A stretch of DNA of 64,000 nt from an uncultured Tateyamaria sp. (GCF_947494755.1 NZ_CANLVZ010000003.1:62001-126000), one strand, 5' to 3'; shown: positions 9,969 through 20,870, counted from the stretch's first letter. Notes: a model not told the origin generated them from the sequence alone. Numbers and translations: made by a program.

Positions 9969-10388
9969 CTAAGGATCGACGCCTGCCATCTCACAAACCA
10001 CGGCCCATTCTGCGGCAGTCACAGGCTGTACCGACAAACGCGAATTTCGGATCAAGGCCATATCGGCAAGGCGTGGATCGTCCTTGACCATTTCAAGCGT
10101 GACAGGCGTTTTGACAGGTTTGATCGCTTTGATATCGACGCATTCCCACCGGTCGTCGTCGATTGTGCTGTCCGGGTGCGCTTCGGCGATGACTTCGACA
10201 ATGCCCACAACAGCCTTTTCAGTTTGCGAATGGTAAAAGAACCCGCGGTCGCCCACCGCCATCTCGCGCATGAAATTGCGCGCCTGATAGTTGCGCACGC
10301 CATCCCATTCCTCGCCCGCGTCGCCCTTTGCGATCTGGTCGTCCCAACTCCATGTGCTGGGTTCGGATTTGAACAGCCAGTAGTTCAT
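9969..10388 (-). CDS. EVE domain protein
   Basis: A 139-residue single-domain EVE protein (formerly DUF55), part of the PUA/YTH-like superfamily whose members bind modified bases in RNA or DNA. The start MNYWLFKSEPSTWSWDDQ and the segments WDGVRNYQARNFMREM and GDRGFFYHSQTEKAVVGIVEV are diagnostic; the aromatic residues in them form the pocket in known structures. Its ATG overlaps the stop of the YciI gene (ATGA), which fixes the start and implies translational coupling. It is the last gene of the tsaD-gpsA-yciI-EVE operon. The ligand is not predictable. Confidence 0.85.
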   Translation of the reverse strand: MNYWLFKSEPSTWSWDDQIAKGDAGEEWDGVRNYQARNFMREMAVGDRGFFYHSQTEKAVVGIVEVIAEAHPDSTIDDDRWECVDIKAIKPVKTPVTLEMVKDDPRLADMALIRNSRLSVQPVTAAEWAVVCEMAGVDP

Positions 10389-10660
10389 GCGCCGATCACC
10401 TGTTTCCACGCCGTGATTGTCACATCCCGAAACAGGCCCGCCTTGGCGTAAGGATCATTGTCCGCCCAGGCTTGGGCCGCGGCCAGATCGGCGACCTCAA
10501 GCACGATCAGCGATCCGCACGGTTTTTCATCGGCGTCCAGAAAGGGGCCTGCCTGCCGCACAACGCCCGTCGCATCGAGGTAGGCGAGGTGATCAGCCCG
10601 GTTCTCCATGCGCACGTCCAGCGCGCCCGGCTTGTCCCAGGCCATCAATGCAAACAACAT
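10385..10660 (-). CDS. YciI family protein
   Basis: A 91-residue YciI-like protein with the ferredoxin-like dimeric alpha/beta-barrel fold. It shows the family's conserved His and Asp (ENRADHLAYLDATG, and the WADNDPYAKAGLF segment near the end). In this family a His/Asp pair forms a possible active site, but substrates are mostly undefined; one branch dechlorinates a chlorinated muconate analogue. It begins one base after the gpsA stop and overlaps the EVE gene by four bases, so it is inside the operon. Function remains open. Confidence 0.8.
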   Translation of the reverse strand: MLFALMAWDKPGALDVRMENRADHLAYLDATGVVRQAGPFLDADEKPCGSLIVLEVADLAAAQAWADNDPYAKAGLFRDVTITAWKQVIGA

Positions 10661-10661
10661 C

Positions 10662-11603
10662 TCATTCCTCCTTGAGCGGACGGGCGAGCAGCTGATGCAT
10701 CGCGCCGCTGATATCTAGTTTGTGGTCCACCAGGTCCGCAATGGTATCACAGATCGGCAAATCAAGTTCATGCCGGTTCGCCAAGGACCGCAGCGCACGC
10801 GCGGTGCCGGCCCCCTCTACCGTTATACTGTCATCAAAGTCGGTCCCCGCACCAAGGGCAAGTCCCAGTCGGTAGTTTCGCGACTGGTCCGAGTTGCAGG
10901 TCAGCGTCACATCGCCGAGCCCACTCAGCCCCATGAGCGTTTCTGCTTGGGCCCCCATGCGCGCCGCGACCCGCTGCATTTCGGCAAAGCCCCGCGTCAT
11001 CAACGCCGCACGGGCGCTGTTACCCAGACCGGCACCCATCACTGCGCCACAGCCGATGGCGATGACGTTTTTCAGGGCACCGCCAAGCTCGGCTCCGATG
11101 ACATCCGCCGTGCGGTAAAGCCTGAGTGCGGGTGTCGATAGTTGGGTCTGGATGTTCGCTGCGACATCGAGATCTTTGCAGGCGAGGGTCAGCGCAGTTG
11201 GCAATCCAGCGGCGATATCATGGGCAAAGCTGGGGCCGGTCAGAACCGCAACATGCCGCGCCTCGCTCAGGATCGTTGAGGAGCCAACGCCGGTTGCCAC
11301 CTCAATGCCTTTGCACGCGGCGACGATGGTGTGCGCCGAGATATCCAGACCCGTTATGAACTGCCGTACCTGCTGCATCGGTATCGTCAGAATGAGGATA
11401 TCATGGTTCAAAATAGTCTCTATATTGGGCGTTATGGCGACATGACCCGGAACTTCGACACCGGGTAAACGGCGGTCATTTCGGCGCGTGTCTCGGATCT
11501 GTTGTGCGTGGTTTGTATCGCGCGCCCATAAGGTCACAGGTTGATCGAGCGCGACGGCCAACGCCGTTCCGAATGCGCCTGCGCCGATGACCGCAACGCT
11601 CAC
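10662..11603 (-). CDS. gpsA: NAD(P)H-dependent glycerol-3-phosphate dehydrogenase
   Basis: Reduces dihydroxyacetone phosphate to sn-glycerol-3-phosphate, the backbone of phospholipids, in the cytoplasm. The 313-residue protein starts [19 protein letters not shown], whose GxGxxG is the dinucleotide site. It continues with [47 protein letters not shown] (with the catalytic Lys) and [19 protein letters not shown], all GpsA signatures. The length is slightly short of the usual 330. Its start overlaps the tsaD stop (ATGA), a common alphaproteobacterial pairing. Confidence 0.96.
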   Translation of the reverse strand: MSVAVIGAGAFGTALAVALDQPVTLWARDTNHAQQIRDTRRNDRRLPGVEVPGHVAITPNIETILNHDILILTIPMQQVRQFITGLDISAHTIVAACKGIEVATGVGSSTILSEARHVAVLTGPSFAHDIAAGLPTALTLACKDLDVAANIQTQLSTPALRLYRTADVIGAELGGALKNVIAIGCGAVMGAGLGNSARAALMTRGFAEMQRVAARMGAQAETLMGLSGLGDVTLTCNSDQSRNYRLGLALGAGTDFDDSITVEGAGTARALRSLANRHELDLPICDTIADLVDHKLDISGAMHQLLARPLKEE

Positions 11604-12700
11604 GCTTTGGCCCCTTTTTTGCCGGACCCGAGCATCGAGGCACTTTGCGTATCAAGAGGCATGCGCGGACGCGCAGTCAAGCTCATCCCGTCAGGATCGC
11701 GCACCTGAATCTGTTCGATCCCTGCGGCCGCGATGATCGCCGCATTGTCCGTACACAGCGCCAATGGCGGCGCTAGAAAAGTGGTGCGGTGCTGCTCAGA
11801 AATGGTCCCTAACAAGGTCCGAATGTACATATTTGCGGCAACCCCGCCCGCGACGCAGAATGTTGGGACGGCCGGATTTAACGCCAGGTAGACCTCAAGC
11901 GCTCGTTCGCTTTTTCCCGCCAAACTGTCCGCGACAGCCGCCTGAAACGATGCGGCAAGGTCGGCTTGATCTTGCGCCGTGAGTCCGCCTTGATCCGCAA
12001 CAATGTCATCCCGCGCACGCAACACCGCCGTCTTCAAACCGGAAAAGCTGAGATCGCAACCAGGTTTGCTTGCAAGCGGTCTGGGAAACGCAAACCGCGC
12101 CGCATTGCCATCGCGTGCCGCGACCTCAATCGCGGGACCACCGGGTTGCGCCAGTCCGAGCAGGCGCGCGACTTTGTCGAACGCCTCCCCCGGCGCGTCA
12201 TCAATTGTGCCGCCGAGCCGTTCGAACCGGTCGGGCCCATGTGCGATCAGGAATTGGCAGTGGCCCCCGGACACCAGCAGCATCAGATAGGGAAAGGCGA
12301 CACCGTCCGACAGCCGCGGAGTCAGCGCATGACCCGCCAAGTGGTTCACCCCATAAAGTGGAATGCCCGTCGCCATCGCAAGCCCCTTGGCCATCATGAC
12401 ACCAGACACGACGCCCCCGATCAGGCCGGGCCCGCAGGTGACAGCGATCGCATCAATCTTGCTCAACGGCAGCTTCGCCTGCTCTAACGCGGCTACAATG
12501 CTGACATCCAAACGCTCTGCATGGGCGCGCGCGGCGATTTCGGGCACAACCCCGCCAAACTGCGCGTGCAGGTCAGTCTGCCCGTAAACGACCGCACCCA
12601 AGACCTCCATATCGCCGGCGACACCGCGCACGACCGCAGCAGCCGTATCATCACAACTGCTTTCAATTCCCAGGACTGTGACGGGCTGATCCATTGCCAT
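11600..12700 (-). CDS. tsaD: tRNA N6-adenosine threonylcarbamoyltransferase subunit TsaD
   Basis: Catalytic subunit of the TsaBDE complex that transfers threonylcarbamoyl to A37 of ANN-decoding tRNAs (t6A). The product, 366 residues from ATG 12700, starts [20 protein letters not shown]. It has the metal-binding HLAGH motif (His120 and His124), the ASKH-fold phosphate loops, and [16 protein letters not shown] near the C-terminus. A second ATG at 12694 is equally possible. It leads a leftward operon with gpsA. Its partner tsaE is in this window (25.8 kb); tsaB is not seen. Confidence 0.96.
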   Translation of the reverse strand: MAMDQPVTVLGIESSCDDTAAAVVRGVAGDMEVLGAVVYGQTDLHAQFGGVVPEIAARAHAERLDVSIVAALEQAKLPLSKIDAIAVTCGPGLIGGVVSGVMMAKGLAMATGIPLYGVNHLAGHALTPRLSDGVAFPYLMLLVSGGHCQFLIAHGPDRFERLGGTIDDAPGEAFDKVARLLGLAQPGGPAIEVAARDGNAARFAFPRPLASKPGCDLSFSGLKTAVLRARDDIVADQGGLTAQDQADLAASFQAAVADSLAGKSERALEVYLALNPAVPTFCVAGGVAANMYIRTLLGTISEQHRTTFLAPPLALCTDNAAIIAAAGIEQIQVRDPDGMSLTARPRMPLDTQSASMLGSGKKGAKA

Positions 12701-12743
12701 GTTCCGTTGCACCAAAGGTCTGCGCGGGGTAACAGCATAAGCT

Positions 12744-13448
12744 GTGGCAAACAATGCACCCCGCACCCCTGTCCCATTGGTGATGACCCGCCCGCGTCCG
12801 GCATCCAAAGCCTTTGTGGCGAAGCTGAGCCGTGATGTCGCCGACCGGGTGACGCCGATCTATAGCCCGCTTATCGACATTGTCGGCATCCACTCTGGGC
12901 TGCAAATCGCACCTGATCACAGTGTCATTTTCACCTCCGGGAATGGCGTGCGTCATGCGCCGCGCGGTGATGGGCAGGTGGCCTATTGCGTTGGGCGCGC
13001 GACGACCGAACTGGCCGAATCCTATGGATGGTCGGCGCAGCAGGCAGGCGTTGACGCACAGTCGTTGATCGAAGTGATCATCCGCATTTGCCCTGTGCAG
13101 AGACTGTTTTATCTGTCTGGCACACACATACGGGGCAGCGTCGTGGGCCAGTTGCGCAGTGCGGGATTGCAGGTTGAGCGGCACGCCGTCTATGACCAAC
13201 CACTGCGCCCGTTATCGGACGCAGCGCATTCGATTATGCAAACTGCACCTCTTGTATGTGTTCCCTTATTCTCGCCCCGTACAGCAGCGCAATTTGCTGC
13301 GGATGTTATCCACCCTACCTCTGTTCATATTGTCGCGCTGAGCGATGCAGTCGCGGAACCATTGTCCGCTTTGGGTGTTGCGTCTGTGACCAAAGCCGCG
13401 CGCCCGGATGCGGACGCAATGCGAACGGCCATCGCATCAGTGGTTTGA
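12744..13448 (+). CDS. hemD: Uroporphyrinogen-III synthase
   Basis: Closes and inverts ring D of hydroxymethylbilane to make uroporphyrinogen III, the branch point for heme, siroheme and cobalamin. The family is poorly conserved in sequence. Support comes from the N-terminal [11 protein letters not shown], the [11 protein letters not shown] segment, [31 protein letters not shown] and the late [10 protein letters not shown] and [11 protein letters not shown] segments, all in HemD order. The start is uncertain: GTG 12744 gives 234 residues, whereas GTG 12780 or ATG 12783 would start near the conserved TRP motif. It is divergent from tsaD and upstream of mitofilin and hemY, a typical alphaproteobacterial neighbourhood. 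Confidence 0.85.
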   Translation: MANNAPRTPVPLVMTRPRPASKAFVAKLSRDVADRVTPIYSPLIDIVGIHSGLQIAPDHSVIFTSGNGVRHAPRGDGQVAYCVGRATTELAESYGWSAQQAGVDAQSLIEVIIRICPVQRLFYLSGTHIRGSVVGQLRSAGLQVERHAVYDQPLRPLSDAAHSIMQTAPLVCVPLFSPRTAAQFAADVIHPTSVHIVALSDAVAEPLSALGVASVTKAARPDADAMRTAIASVV

Positions 13449-13541
13449 CGACAAGGGACCCGCGACCGGGTTGAGGGTAACGAGGTCGCGGAGTAGTGTT
13501 TAACGTGGTGCAGCACCGCAAAGTAGAATCGGGGGAAGACC

Positions 13542-14816
<1,275 letters not shown>

Positions 14817-14828
14817 AGGGGCCTTTTT

Positions 14829-16304
14829 ATGATCTGGTCATTGGTTAAAATTATCGTTTTTGTCGTCGCGGTGGCCGCACTCGCGTTGGGCGCTGGCTGG
14901 CTGCTGGAATCCGAAGGCGGCGTACGAGTGGTTGTGGCGGGGAGTGAATATTCCCTCGGCCCTCTCCAATCGGTCATTGGCTTCGTGATCCTCGTGATCG
15001 TGATTTGGCTGGGCCTGAAATTGCTCAGCCTGCTGTTGGCATGCTGGAAGTTCCTGAACGGGGACGAGACGGCCTTGTCCCGCTACTTTGCCCGGAACAA
15101 AGCCGCCAAAGGATTCGATGCGCTCGCCGAAGGGATGATGGCGTTGGCCTCTGGCGAGGGTCGCGTGGCGCTGGCCAAAGCGGAGAAGGCGGACAGATAC
15201 CTTAACCGGCCCGAATTGACGAACCTGTTGACGGCACAAGCCGCCGAGATGGCAGGTGATCGCCAAAAGGCCGAGCAGACCTATCGCAAGCTGGTTGAAA
15301 ACGATGCCACGCGATTTGTCGGTGTACGCGGGATCATGAAGCAGAAGCTGGCGGATGGGGATACCGATACGGCCCTGAAACTGGCCCAGAAGGCGTTTGC
15401 GCTGAAGCCCAAGCACGAAGATACGCAAGACGTCTTATTGAAACTTCAGGCGGACAAGAAGGATTGGTCCGGCGCGCGCCAAACTCTGTCCGCCAAGCTG
15501 AAACACGGGTCTTTGCCCCGCGATGTGCACAAACGCCGTGATGCCGTGCTGGCGTTGAGCGAAGCGCGCGACGTGCTGGCGGAGGACGAAACAATCGAGG
15601 CGCGCGAGGCCGCGATTGAGGCAAACCGCCTGTCGCCTGATCTGATCCCCGCCGCCGTCATGGCCGCGCATGGCTATATCGATCAGGGCCAGAAGAAATA
15701 TGCCACCCGCGTGCTGAAAAAAGCGTGGGAGGCGCGACCGCATCCCGACCTTGCCGCCGCGTTTGCTGCAATCGAACCAGACGAAACGCCTGAGGCGCGT
15801 GTAAAACGCTTTGCTCAACTCATCCGCAGCCATCCGGACGACCCCGAAACGAAAATGCTGATGACTGAACTGCATCTCGCGGCAGAGGATTTCCCGAATG
15901 CGCGACGTGCCCTTGGTGATCTGGTCGAGGCCGATCCGACAACGCGGTCCGTGACCCTTATGGCTGCGATCGAAAGGGGTGAAGGCGCGAGCGATGCCGT
16001 AATTCAAGGGTGGTTGGCCCGTGCGCTGACGGCACCGCGTGGCCCTCAGTGGGTCTGCGAAAACTGCCAGAATATCCACACCGATTGGTCCCCGACCTGC
16101 GACAACTGTTCAGCCTTTGATACGCTGGCGTGGAAACGGCCCCCTGCGAGCGAAGTGGCGATGCCCGGCGGCACGCAAGTCTTGCCATTGCTGGTGGGAT
16201 CCCCGTCTGACGAGGCATCGAAAAACGCCGTCACCGTCATTGGAGATGCTGACGTGTTGGAGGCCGAAGATTTGGGCAACCCACCGTCCAAGGCTGCATC
16301 CTGA
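14829..16304 (+). CDS. hemY: HemY-type TPR inner membrane protein with C-terminal zinc ribbon
   Basis: A 491-residue protein with two N-terminal membrane helices (about 3-24 and 44-70), the HemY_N region, then helical TPR-like repeats (about 90-400). The E. coli namesake is encoded with hemCD and is not the oxidase of the same name; its biochemical role is unclear. At residues 408-436 there is a Cys-x2-Cys-x10-Cys-x2-Cys element (C410, C413, C424, C427) followed by FDTLAWKRPP. This looks like the rubredoxin-type ribbon at the end of LapB/YciM. It is 12 bases downstream of mitofilin and probably in one operon with hemD. Confidence 0.8.
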   Translation: MIWSLVKIIVFVVAVAALALGAGWLLESEGGVRVVVAGSEYSLGPLQSVIGFVILVIVIWLGLKLLSLLLACWKFLNGDETALSRYFARNKAAKGFDALAEGMMALASGEGRVALAKAEKADRYLNRPELTNLLTAQAAEMAGDRQKAEQTYRKLVENDATRFVGVRGIMKQKLADGDTDTALKLAQKAFALKPKHEDTQDVLLKLQADKKDWSGARQTLSAKLKHGSLPRDVHKRRDAVLALSEARDVLAEDETIEAREAAIEANRLSPDLIPAAVMAAHGYIDQGQKKYATRVLKKAWEARPHPDLAAAFAAIEPDETPEARVKRFAQLIRSHPDDPETKMLMTELHLAAEDFPNARRALGDLVEADPTTRSVTLMAAIERGEGASDAVIQGWLARALTAPRGPQWVCENCQNIHTDWSPTCDNCSAFDTLAWKRPPASEVAMPGGTQVLPLLVGSPSDEASKNAVTVIGDADVLEAEDLGNPPSKAAS

Positions 16305-16433
16305 CAAATCGAGATTCGCCTTTGCCGGGCGCTTTCACAACTTTAGGCTGAAAAATCTGTGTTCAACGGCCCGCTTTCGCGGTAATGCTGCGTGAAGGAT
16401 CGCTTGGGGGGCGATCAAGGGGACGTAGACACG

Positions 16434-17546
16434 GTGCAGCATTCATTTCGTTTTTTGACCGCCTTGATCGGTCTTCTGGTTTTAGCTGCATGCACATTGC
16501 CCCGTGGCGCTGCCATCCAAAGCGAAATCGTGCGTAGCCAGAATACCGACACAGCCTCCTTTGTGGTCGTGCCGATCAAACCTGCCAATATTGGCCGGCT
16601 GCGCACATGGCCAGCCACAGGATGGGCTGGTCGTTATCATTGGTTCAGCGGCACATCCGGCCCCAAATCGAACGTGATCCGCGCAGGCGACAAGGTCGAT
16701 CTGGTGATCTGGGACAGCCAGTTGAACTCGCTCCTGATCCCTGCTTCGCAGAAAAACGTGACGATGAACAATCTTGTGGTGTCCCCCTCGGGCACAATCT
16801 TTGTTCCCTACATTGACGAGGTACGGATCAGCGGCTCGTCCCCTGACCAGGCGCGCAAGATGATCGAAACGGAGCTGGACCGCGTGGTGCCGGACGCGCA
16901 GGTCCAACTGACGCTGCAATCCGGTCCTGACAATTCGGTGGATGCGGTGCGCGGGTTTGCGTCACCGGGGGCTTATCCGCTACCCAACCGCAATTACTCA
17001 GTGCTGAGCCTCATTGCAGCGGCAGGTGGCATCTCGAGCGATCTGGAGAACCCGCTGGTCCGGGTGATCCGGGCCGGTAAGACCTATGAGATTCGGGCGG
17101 ACATCCTGTTTCAACGGGCCTCTTCCAATGTGATCCTACGTGGCGGTGACAAAGTGATCGCACAGGAAGATGACAGGTACTTTGTCGCCCTTGGTGCGAC
17201 AGGCAGCGAAACCATTGTGCCGTTCAGTCAGGAACAGATCACCGCCATCGAAGCACTGGCCTTGCTTGGCGGGATCAACGATGCGCGGGCCAATCCCAAG
17301 GGTATCCTGATCCTGCGCGACTATAGCGCCAAACACGTGCGCGCGGACGGGACTGGCCCCTCGAAACAGCAGGTGGTGTTCAGCATTGACCTGACCTCGG
17401 CCGAAGACATCTTTGCCGCGCGCAAGTTCCACATCAACCCCAAGGATCTGGTGTTGGCCACCGAAAGCCCAGTCAATTCTGTGCGAACCGTGTTCGGGCT
17501 GATCGGATCGGCAGTTGGAGTCGGGAACGCACTTGATAACAACTAA
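16434..17546 (+). CDS. Polysaccharide export lipoprotein (Wza/KpsD-like, SLBB domains)
   Basis: A 370-residue outer-membrane polysaccharide export protein. A lipoprotein signal ends in the lipobox LAAC (Cys20). The Poly_export domain follows, with VIRAGDKVDLVIWD, VSPSGTIFVPYIDEVRISG and RKMIETELDRVVPDAQVQLTL. Two SLBB-like segments come next (GAYPLPNRNYSVLSLIAAAGGI, and QITAIEALALLGGINDARANPKGILILR). Such proteins form the octameric outer-membrane exit channel for capsule or exopolysaccharide. I chose GTG 16434 because GGGGAC precedes it and the signal peptide then has normal length; GTG 16392 is an in-frame alternative. No Wzc-type kinase or glycosyltransferase lies nearby. Confidence 0.85.
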   Translation: MQHSFRFLTALIGLLVLAACTLPRGAAIQSEIVRSQNTDTASFVVVPIKPANIGRLRTWPATGWAGRYHWFSGTSGPKSNVIRAGDKVDLVIWDSQLNSLLIPASQKNVTMNNLVVSPSGTIFVPYIDEVRISGSSPDQARKMIETELDRVVPDAQVQLTLQSGPDNSVDAVRGFASPGAYPLPNRNYSVLSLIAAAGGISSDLENPLVRVIRAGKTYEIRADILFQRASSNVILRGGDKVIAQEDDRYFVALGATGSETIVPFSQEQITAIEALALLGGINDARANPKGILILRDYSAKHVRADGTGPSKQQVVFSIDLTSAEDIFAARKFHINPKDLVLATESPVNSVRTVFGLIGSAVGVGNALDNN

Positions 17547-17548
17547 AG

Positions 17549-17578
17549 AGGCCCCGGCGATCACGCGCACGGGGCCTT
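17549..17578 (+). terminator. Weak terminator-like hairpin after the export lipoprotein gene
   Basis: AGGCCCCG (from 17549) pairs with CGGGGCCT (from 17570) across a 13-base loop, with only TT after it. It lies between two converging genes. Confidence 0.45.
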
Positions 17579-17619
17579 GGATTGTGATGTAAGGCGGAGG
17601 TGTCCACCGCCCCGCTCGA

Positions 17620-19011
17620 TCAATAGCGGTAGTGTTCGGGCTTGAATGGGCCCTCGGGTGCCACACCGATATAAGCGGCTTGCTCCGCATCCAGCTTGCT
17701 CAGCTTCACACCGATCCGGTCGAGGTGCAGGCGTGCCACCTTCTCGTCCAGATGCTTGGGCAGGATGTAGACGTCGTTCTTGTATTCGTCGCCTTTCAGC
17801 CAAAGCTCCATCTGCGCCAGCACTTGGTTGGTGAAGGATGCGGACATCACGAAAGACGGATGACCCGTCGCATTACCAAGGTTCAGCAAGCGCCCTTCGG
17901 ACAGCAGGATCAAGCGGTTGCCGTTGGGCATCTCGATCATATCGACCTGCTCTTTGATGCTGGTCCATTTGTGGTTTTTGAGGGCTGCGACCTGAATTTC
18001 GTTGTCGAAGTGGCCGATGTTGCCGACGATGGCCATGTCCTTCATCTCGCGCATATGCTCGATGCGGACGACGTCCTTGTTGCCTGTCGTGGTGATAAAG
18101 ATGTCAGCGGTGTCCACCACATCCTCAAGCAGCACGACCTCGAACCCGTCCATGGCCGCTTGCAGCGCGCAGATCGGATCAACTTCAGTGACTTTCACAC
18201 GGGCACCCGCACCCGCAAGTGATGCGGCAGAGCCTTTGCCTACGTCGCCGTAGCCCATGACGACCGCAACCTTGCCCGCCATCATCGTGTCGGTGGCGCG
18301 ACGGATGCCGTCGACCAGAGATTCCTTACAGCCGTATTTATTGTCAAATTTCGACTTGGTCACCGAGTCGTTCACGTTGATCGCAGGGAAGGGCAGTTGG
18401 CCCTGTTTCACCAGATCATAGAGGCGGTGGACACCGGTTGTTGTCTCTTCGGACACGCCTTTGATCTGATCGCGCATCTTGGTGAACCAACCGGGGCTGG
18501 CCGCCATGCGTTTTTTGATCTGGGCAAACACGGCAATCTCTTCCTCAGAGGTCGGCACAGCGATCAAATCGTCTTCGCCATTTTCCACGCGTGCGCCGAG
18601 CAGGATGTAAAGCGTCGCGTCGCCACCATCGTCAAGGATCAGATTGGGGCCGTCCTCGAACATGAAAGATTTGTCGAGATAGTCCCAGTGCTCCTCCAGC
18701 GTTTGGCCTTTGACCGCAAAGACGGGCGTGCCGCCAGCGGCGATGGCAGCGGCGGCGTGGTCCTGGGTTGAGAAGATGTTGCACGACGCCCAACGCACAT
18801 CCGCGCCAAGCTCGACGAGGGTCTCGATCAAAACAGCGGTTTGGATCGTCATGTGGAGCGAGCCGACGATACGGGCCCCGCTCAGCGGTTTGCTTTCACC
18901 ATATTCCTCGCGCAGCGCCATCAGGCCTGGCATCTCGGTTTCTGCGATATTCAATTCTTTCCGGCCAAATTCAGCCAGTCCGATATCTTTGACCTTATAG
19001 TCCTGCGACAT
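17620..19011 (-). CDS. ahcY: Adenosylhomocysteinase
   Basis: Hydrolyses S-adenosylhomocysteine to adenosine and homocysteine, clearing the inhibitor made by SAM-dependent methyltransferases. The 463-residue NAD-dependent enzyme shows [19 protein letters not shown] at the start, a catalytic-domain [30 protein letters not shown], the NAD loop [17 protein letters not shown], and the C-terminal [13 protein letters not shown] ending in KPEHYRY. ATG 19011 is chosen because AAGG lies nine bases before it; two earlier in-frame ATGs abut that site. In Rhodobacter ahcY lies in the reg gene region; here regA and regB are 2-5 kb away. Confidence 0.97.
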   Translation of the reverse strand: MSQDYKVKDIGLAEFGRKELNIAETEMPGLMALREEYGESKPLSGARIVGSLHMTIQTAVLIETLVELGADVRWASCNIFSTQDHAAAAIAAGGTPVFAVKGQTLEEHWDYLDKSFMFEDGPNLILDDGGDATLYILLGARVENGEDDLIAVPTSEEEIAVFAQIKKRMAASPGWFTKMRDQIKGVSEETTTGVHRLYDLVKQGQLPFPAINVNDSVTKSKFDNKYGCKESLVDGIRRATDTMMAGKVAVVMGYGDVGKGSAASLAGAGARVKVTEVDPICALQAAMDGFEVVLLEDVVDTADIFITTTGNKDVVRIEHMREMKDMAIVGNIGHFDNEIQVAALKNHKWTSIKEQVDMIEMPNGNRLILLSEGRLLNLGNATGHPSFVMSASFTNQVLAQMELWLKGDEYKNDVYILPKHLDEKVARLHLDRIGVKLSKLDAEQAAYIGVAPEGPFKPEHYRY

Positions 19012-19069
19012 GTGCATCATCCTTACAATTGCTTGCGGATGCGCTATCAGGTTCTTCTCGTCGGCTCAA

Positions 19070-19087
19070 TGCGGCGCTTGTGCCGCA
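19070..19087 (-). promoter_or_regulatory. Hairpin in the ahcY leader
   Basis: TGCGGC (19070-19075) and GCCGCA (19082-19087) form a 6-bp stem in the stretch between the small secreted-protein gene and ahcY. There is no T-run, so it is not a typical terminator. I could not match the leader to a known SAM or SAH riboswitch. Confidence 0.3.
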
Positions 19088-19093
19088 CGAAAT

Positions 19094-19387
19094 CTAACCA
19101 TCCAAGACCGCCAAAAGCAGATCTTCTGTGCGGGCAGGGGCCCAATCGTCGCCTTGGGCAAGAACACAGGAATTGCCATCGGCCAAGTACTGCACCAACG
19201 TCCATGTGCCCGTCTTTTCCGAAGCCCACATTTGCGCTGTCGCTTTTTCGGCACCCTCAACAGGAGCTTCCCCGTACCAGTCGATCAATCCAGCTTCGAG
19301 TTCAGGCGCTGGCATACAGACCGACTCCGCAAAACTGGCTGTGCTGGTGGCAATCAAGGTGGTCAAAATGGCGAATGCGCGTTTCAT
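19094..19387 (-). CDS. Small secreted protein of unknown function
   Basis: A 97-residue protein starting MKRAFAILTTLIATSTASFA, a clear signal peptide probably cut after Ala20. The mature part (about 77 residues) has two Cys (SVCMP and NSCVLAQ) that could form a periplasmic disulfide. It also has the sequence LIDWYGEAPVEGAEKATAQMW, followed by TGTWTLVQYLADGNSCVLA, a pattern seen in small alphaproteobacterial secreted proteins of unknown role. I chose ATG 19387 because the signal peptide begins there; the longer in-frame start at 19540 gives an unlikely leader. It lies just upstream of ahcY in the same direction. Confidence 0.65.
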   Translation of the reverse strand: MKRAFAILTTLIATSTASFAESVCMPAPELEAGLIDWYGEAPVEGAEKATAQMWASEKTGTWTLVQYLADGNSCVLAQGDDWAPARTEDLLLAVLDG

Positions 19388-19563
19388 GTCATGCTCCTTC
19401 AGCAAGGAAACGCGAGACATTCCAAATGGTTCCGGCCTTGGTGTCCATTTTGTTCGCACTGACCATAACCTCGCCACTATTTTCGATCTAATGTACAGTC
19501 TTTGAAACCAACCGATTCCGGCAAAGTGATCGCAGAGCACGAGATGCCGGCAAGGAACGTCAT

Positions 19564-20265
19564 ATGGCCAAGGACTTTGACATGCCCCGCGCCGCCGAAA
19601 ACAAGTACGGCCGGTATCATATCCCCGAAGGGCTTGAGGATCGCCTGACCTGCCGGACCGTGTTGTCTGGTGGTGTCCATCACCCCGATACGGTCACGTT
19701 CATGCGCGACAATGCCGGGACAGGCGACATCATCCATGTCGGAACGTTCTTTGGAGATTTCCTGCCCGGCCTGAGCAGCGCGATGGCTCCAAAGGCCAAG
19801 ATATGGGCGTTTGAGCCGCACTCCGAAAATCATGATGCAACGGCCAAGACTATTGAGCTGAATGGCATCAACAACGCGCAACTGCGTAATGTGGCCGTGT
19901 CTGATCGTGAAACGAGTGTGCTTCTGAAATCGCATGACCCGCTCGGCAAATCCCTTGGCGGGAACGCCCAGGTCGTCCCTCAGAAAGGGGCAGGGGTTGA
20001 GGTGGTCAAATCGGTGATGCTGGATTTCGCGGTGCCCCGCTGGCGCAATGTGTCCATTCTGCAGATCGACGTCGAAGGACATGAAAAGCAGGTGTTGCGC
20101 GGTGCCTTCCACTTGATCCGCCGGTGTCGTCCAATTCTGGTTGTCGATGACTTTTATGACTTTAAATGGGTACAGAACACGTTTCCGGGCTTTCGCTATG
20201 ACCAATTGGGGAAAGTCCACAGCAGCGTGGTATACGCCGCCCCGAACCCAGATATAAAGATTTAA
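19564..20265 (+). CDS. FkbM family methyltransferase
   Basis: A 233-residue SAM-dependent methyltransferase of the FkbM type. The Rossmann core shows GDIIHVGTFFGDFLPGLS (glycine-rich motif I region), KIWAFEPHSENHDATAKTIELNGI, and the family hallmark ILQIDVEGHEKQVLRGA near residue 160. FkbM enzymes methylate hydroxyl groups on sugars or small molecules; no sugar pathway surrounds this one, so the substrate is unknown. ATG 19564 follows a GCAAGGAA ribosome site. It starts a rightward run with the HD and GNAT genes. Confidence 0.85.
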   Translation: MAKDFDMPRAAENKYGRYHIPEGLEDRLTCRTVLSGGVHHPDTVTFMRDNAGTGDIIHVGTFFGDFLPGLSSAMAPKAKIWAFEPHSENHDATAKTIELNGINNAQLRNVAVSDRETSVLLKSHDPLGKSLGGNAQVVPQKGAGVEVVKSVMLDFAVPRWRNVSILQIDVEGHEKQVLRGAFHLIRRCRPILVVDDFYDFKWVQNTFPGFRYDQLGKVHSSVVYAAPNPDIKI

Positions 20266-20273
20266 CGCACATC

Positions 20274-20870
20274 ATGGCCAAACAACCCCGCGCTTGGCAG
20301 CGCATGCTTTCAGGCCGTCGGCTTGACCTGCTTGATCCCACACCGATGGATATCGAGATTGAGGACATCGCGCACGGCCTTGCCTTCGTGGCGCGCTGGA
20401 ACGGGCAGACGGTCGGGGACTATGCCTATTCCGTGGCCGAGCATTCCCTTTTGGTGGAAACGCTATTTGGTCGGATTGCGCCCAAGGCCCCGGCGAAATG
20501 GCGGCTGGCCGCGCTGCTGCATGATGCCCCGGAATACGTAATTGGCGACATGATCTCTCCGGTCAAGGCGGCGGTGGGCCCCGGATATGGCGCGCTGGAT
20601 GAACGGCTCGAGGCCGCGGTGCACATCCGGTTTGGCCTACCCGCCAAAGTACCCGCCACGATCAAGCGCCAGATCAAGAAGGCCGATAAAATCAGCGCAT
20701 GGATGGAGGCCACTCAAATTGCCGGGTTCACCCGAGAAGAGGCGGACAAGCTGTTCGGGAAACCTGATCCCGGCGTCATAGACGGACTGACCCTCGTGCT
20801 GCGCCCCCCCGTTGAAACCCGCCGTGACTTTACCGCCCGCCACGCACAGCTGTTGGATCAATGCACATGA
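20274..20870 (+). CDS. HD-domain phosphohydrolase, YfbR-like
   Basis: A 198-residue HD-superfamily protein. Metal ligands are visible in the order SVAEHSLLVETLF (His57), ALLHDAPEYVIGDM (His83-Asp84) and a later Asp in KKADKISAWMEATQIAGF. The arrangement is close to YfbR 5'-deoxynucleotidases, which dephosphorylate dNMPs, but the substrate here is not proven. It follows FkbM by eight bases and its stop overlaps the start of the GNAT gene (ATGA), pointing to one transcript. Confidence 0.8.
   Translation: MAKQPRAWQRMLSGRRLDLLDPTPMDIEIEDIAHGLAFVARWNGQTVGDYAYSVAEHSLLVETLFGRIAPKAPAKWRLAALLHDAPEYVIGDMISPVKAAVGPGYGALDERLEAAVHIRFGLPAKVPATIKRQIKKADKISAWMEATQIAGFTREEADKLFGKPDPGVIDGLTLVLRPPVETRRDFTARHAQLLDQCT

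Noticed and set aside
19021-19100. SAH or SAM riboswitch in the ahcY leader
   Set aside because: Only one hairpin could be drawn and the conserved core of the known classes was not recognised.
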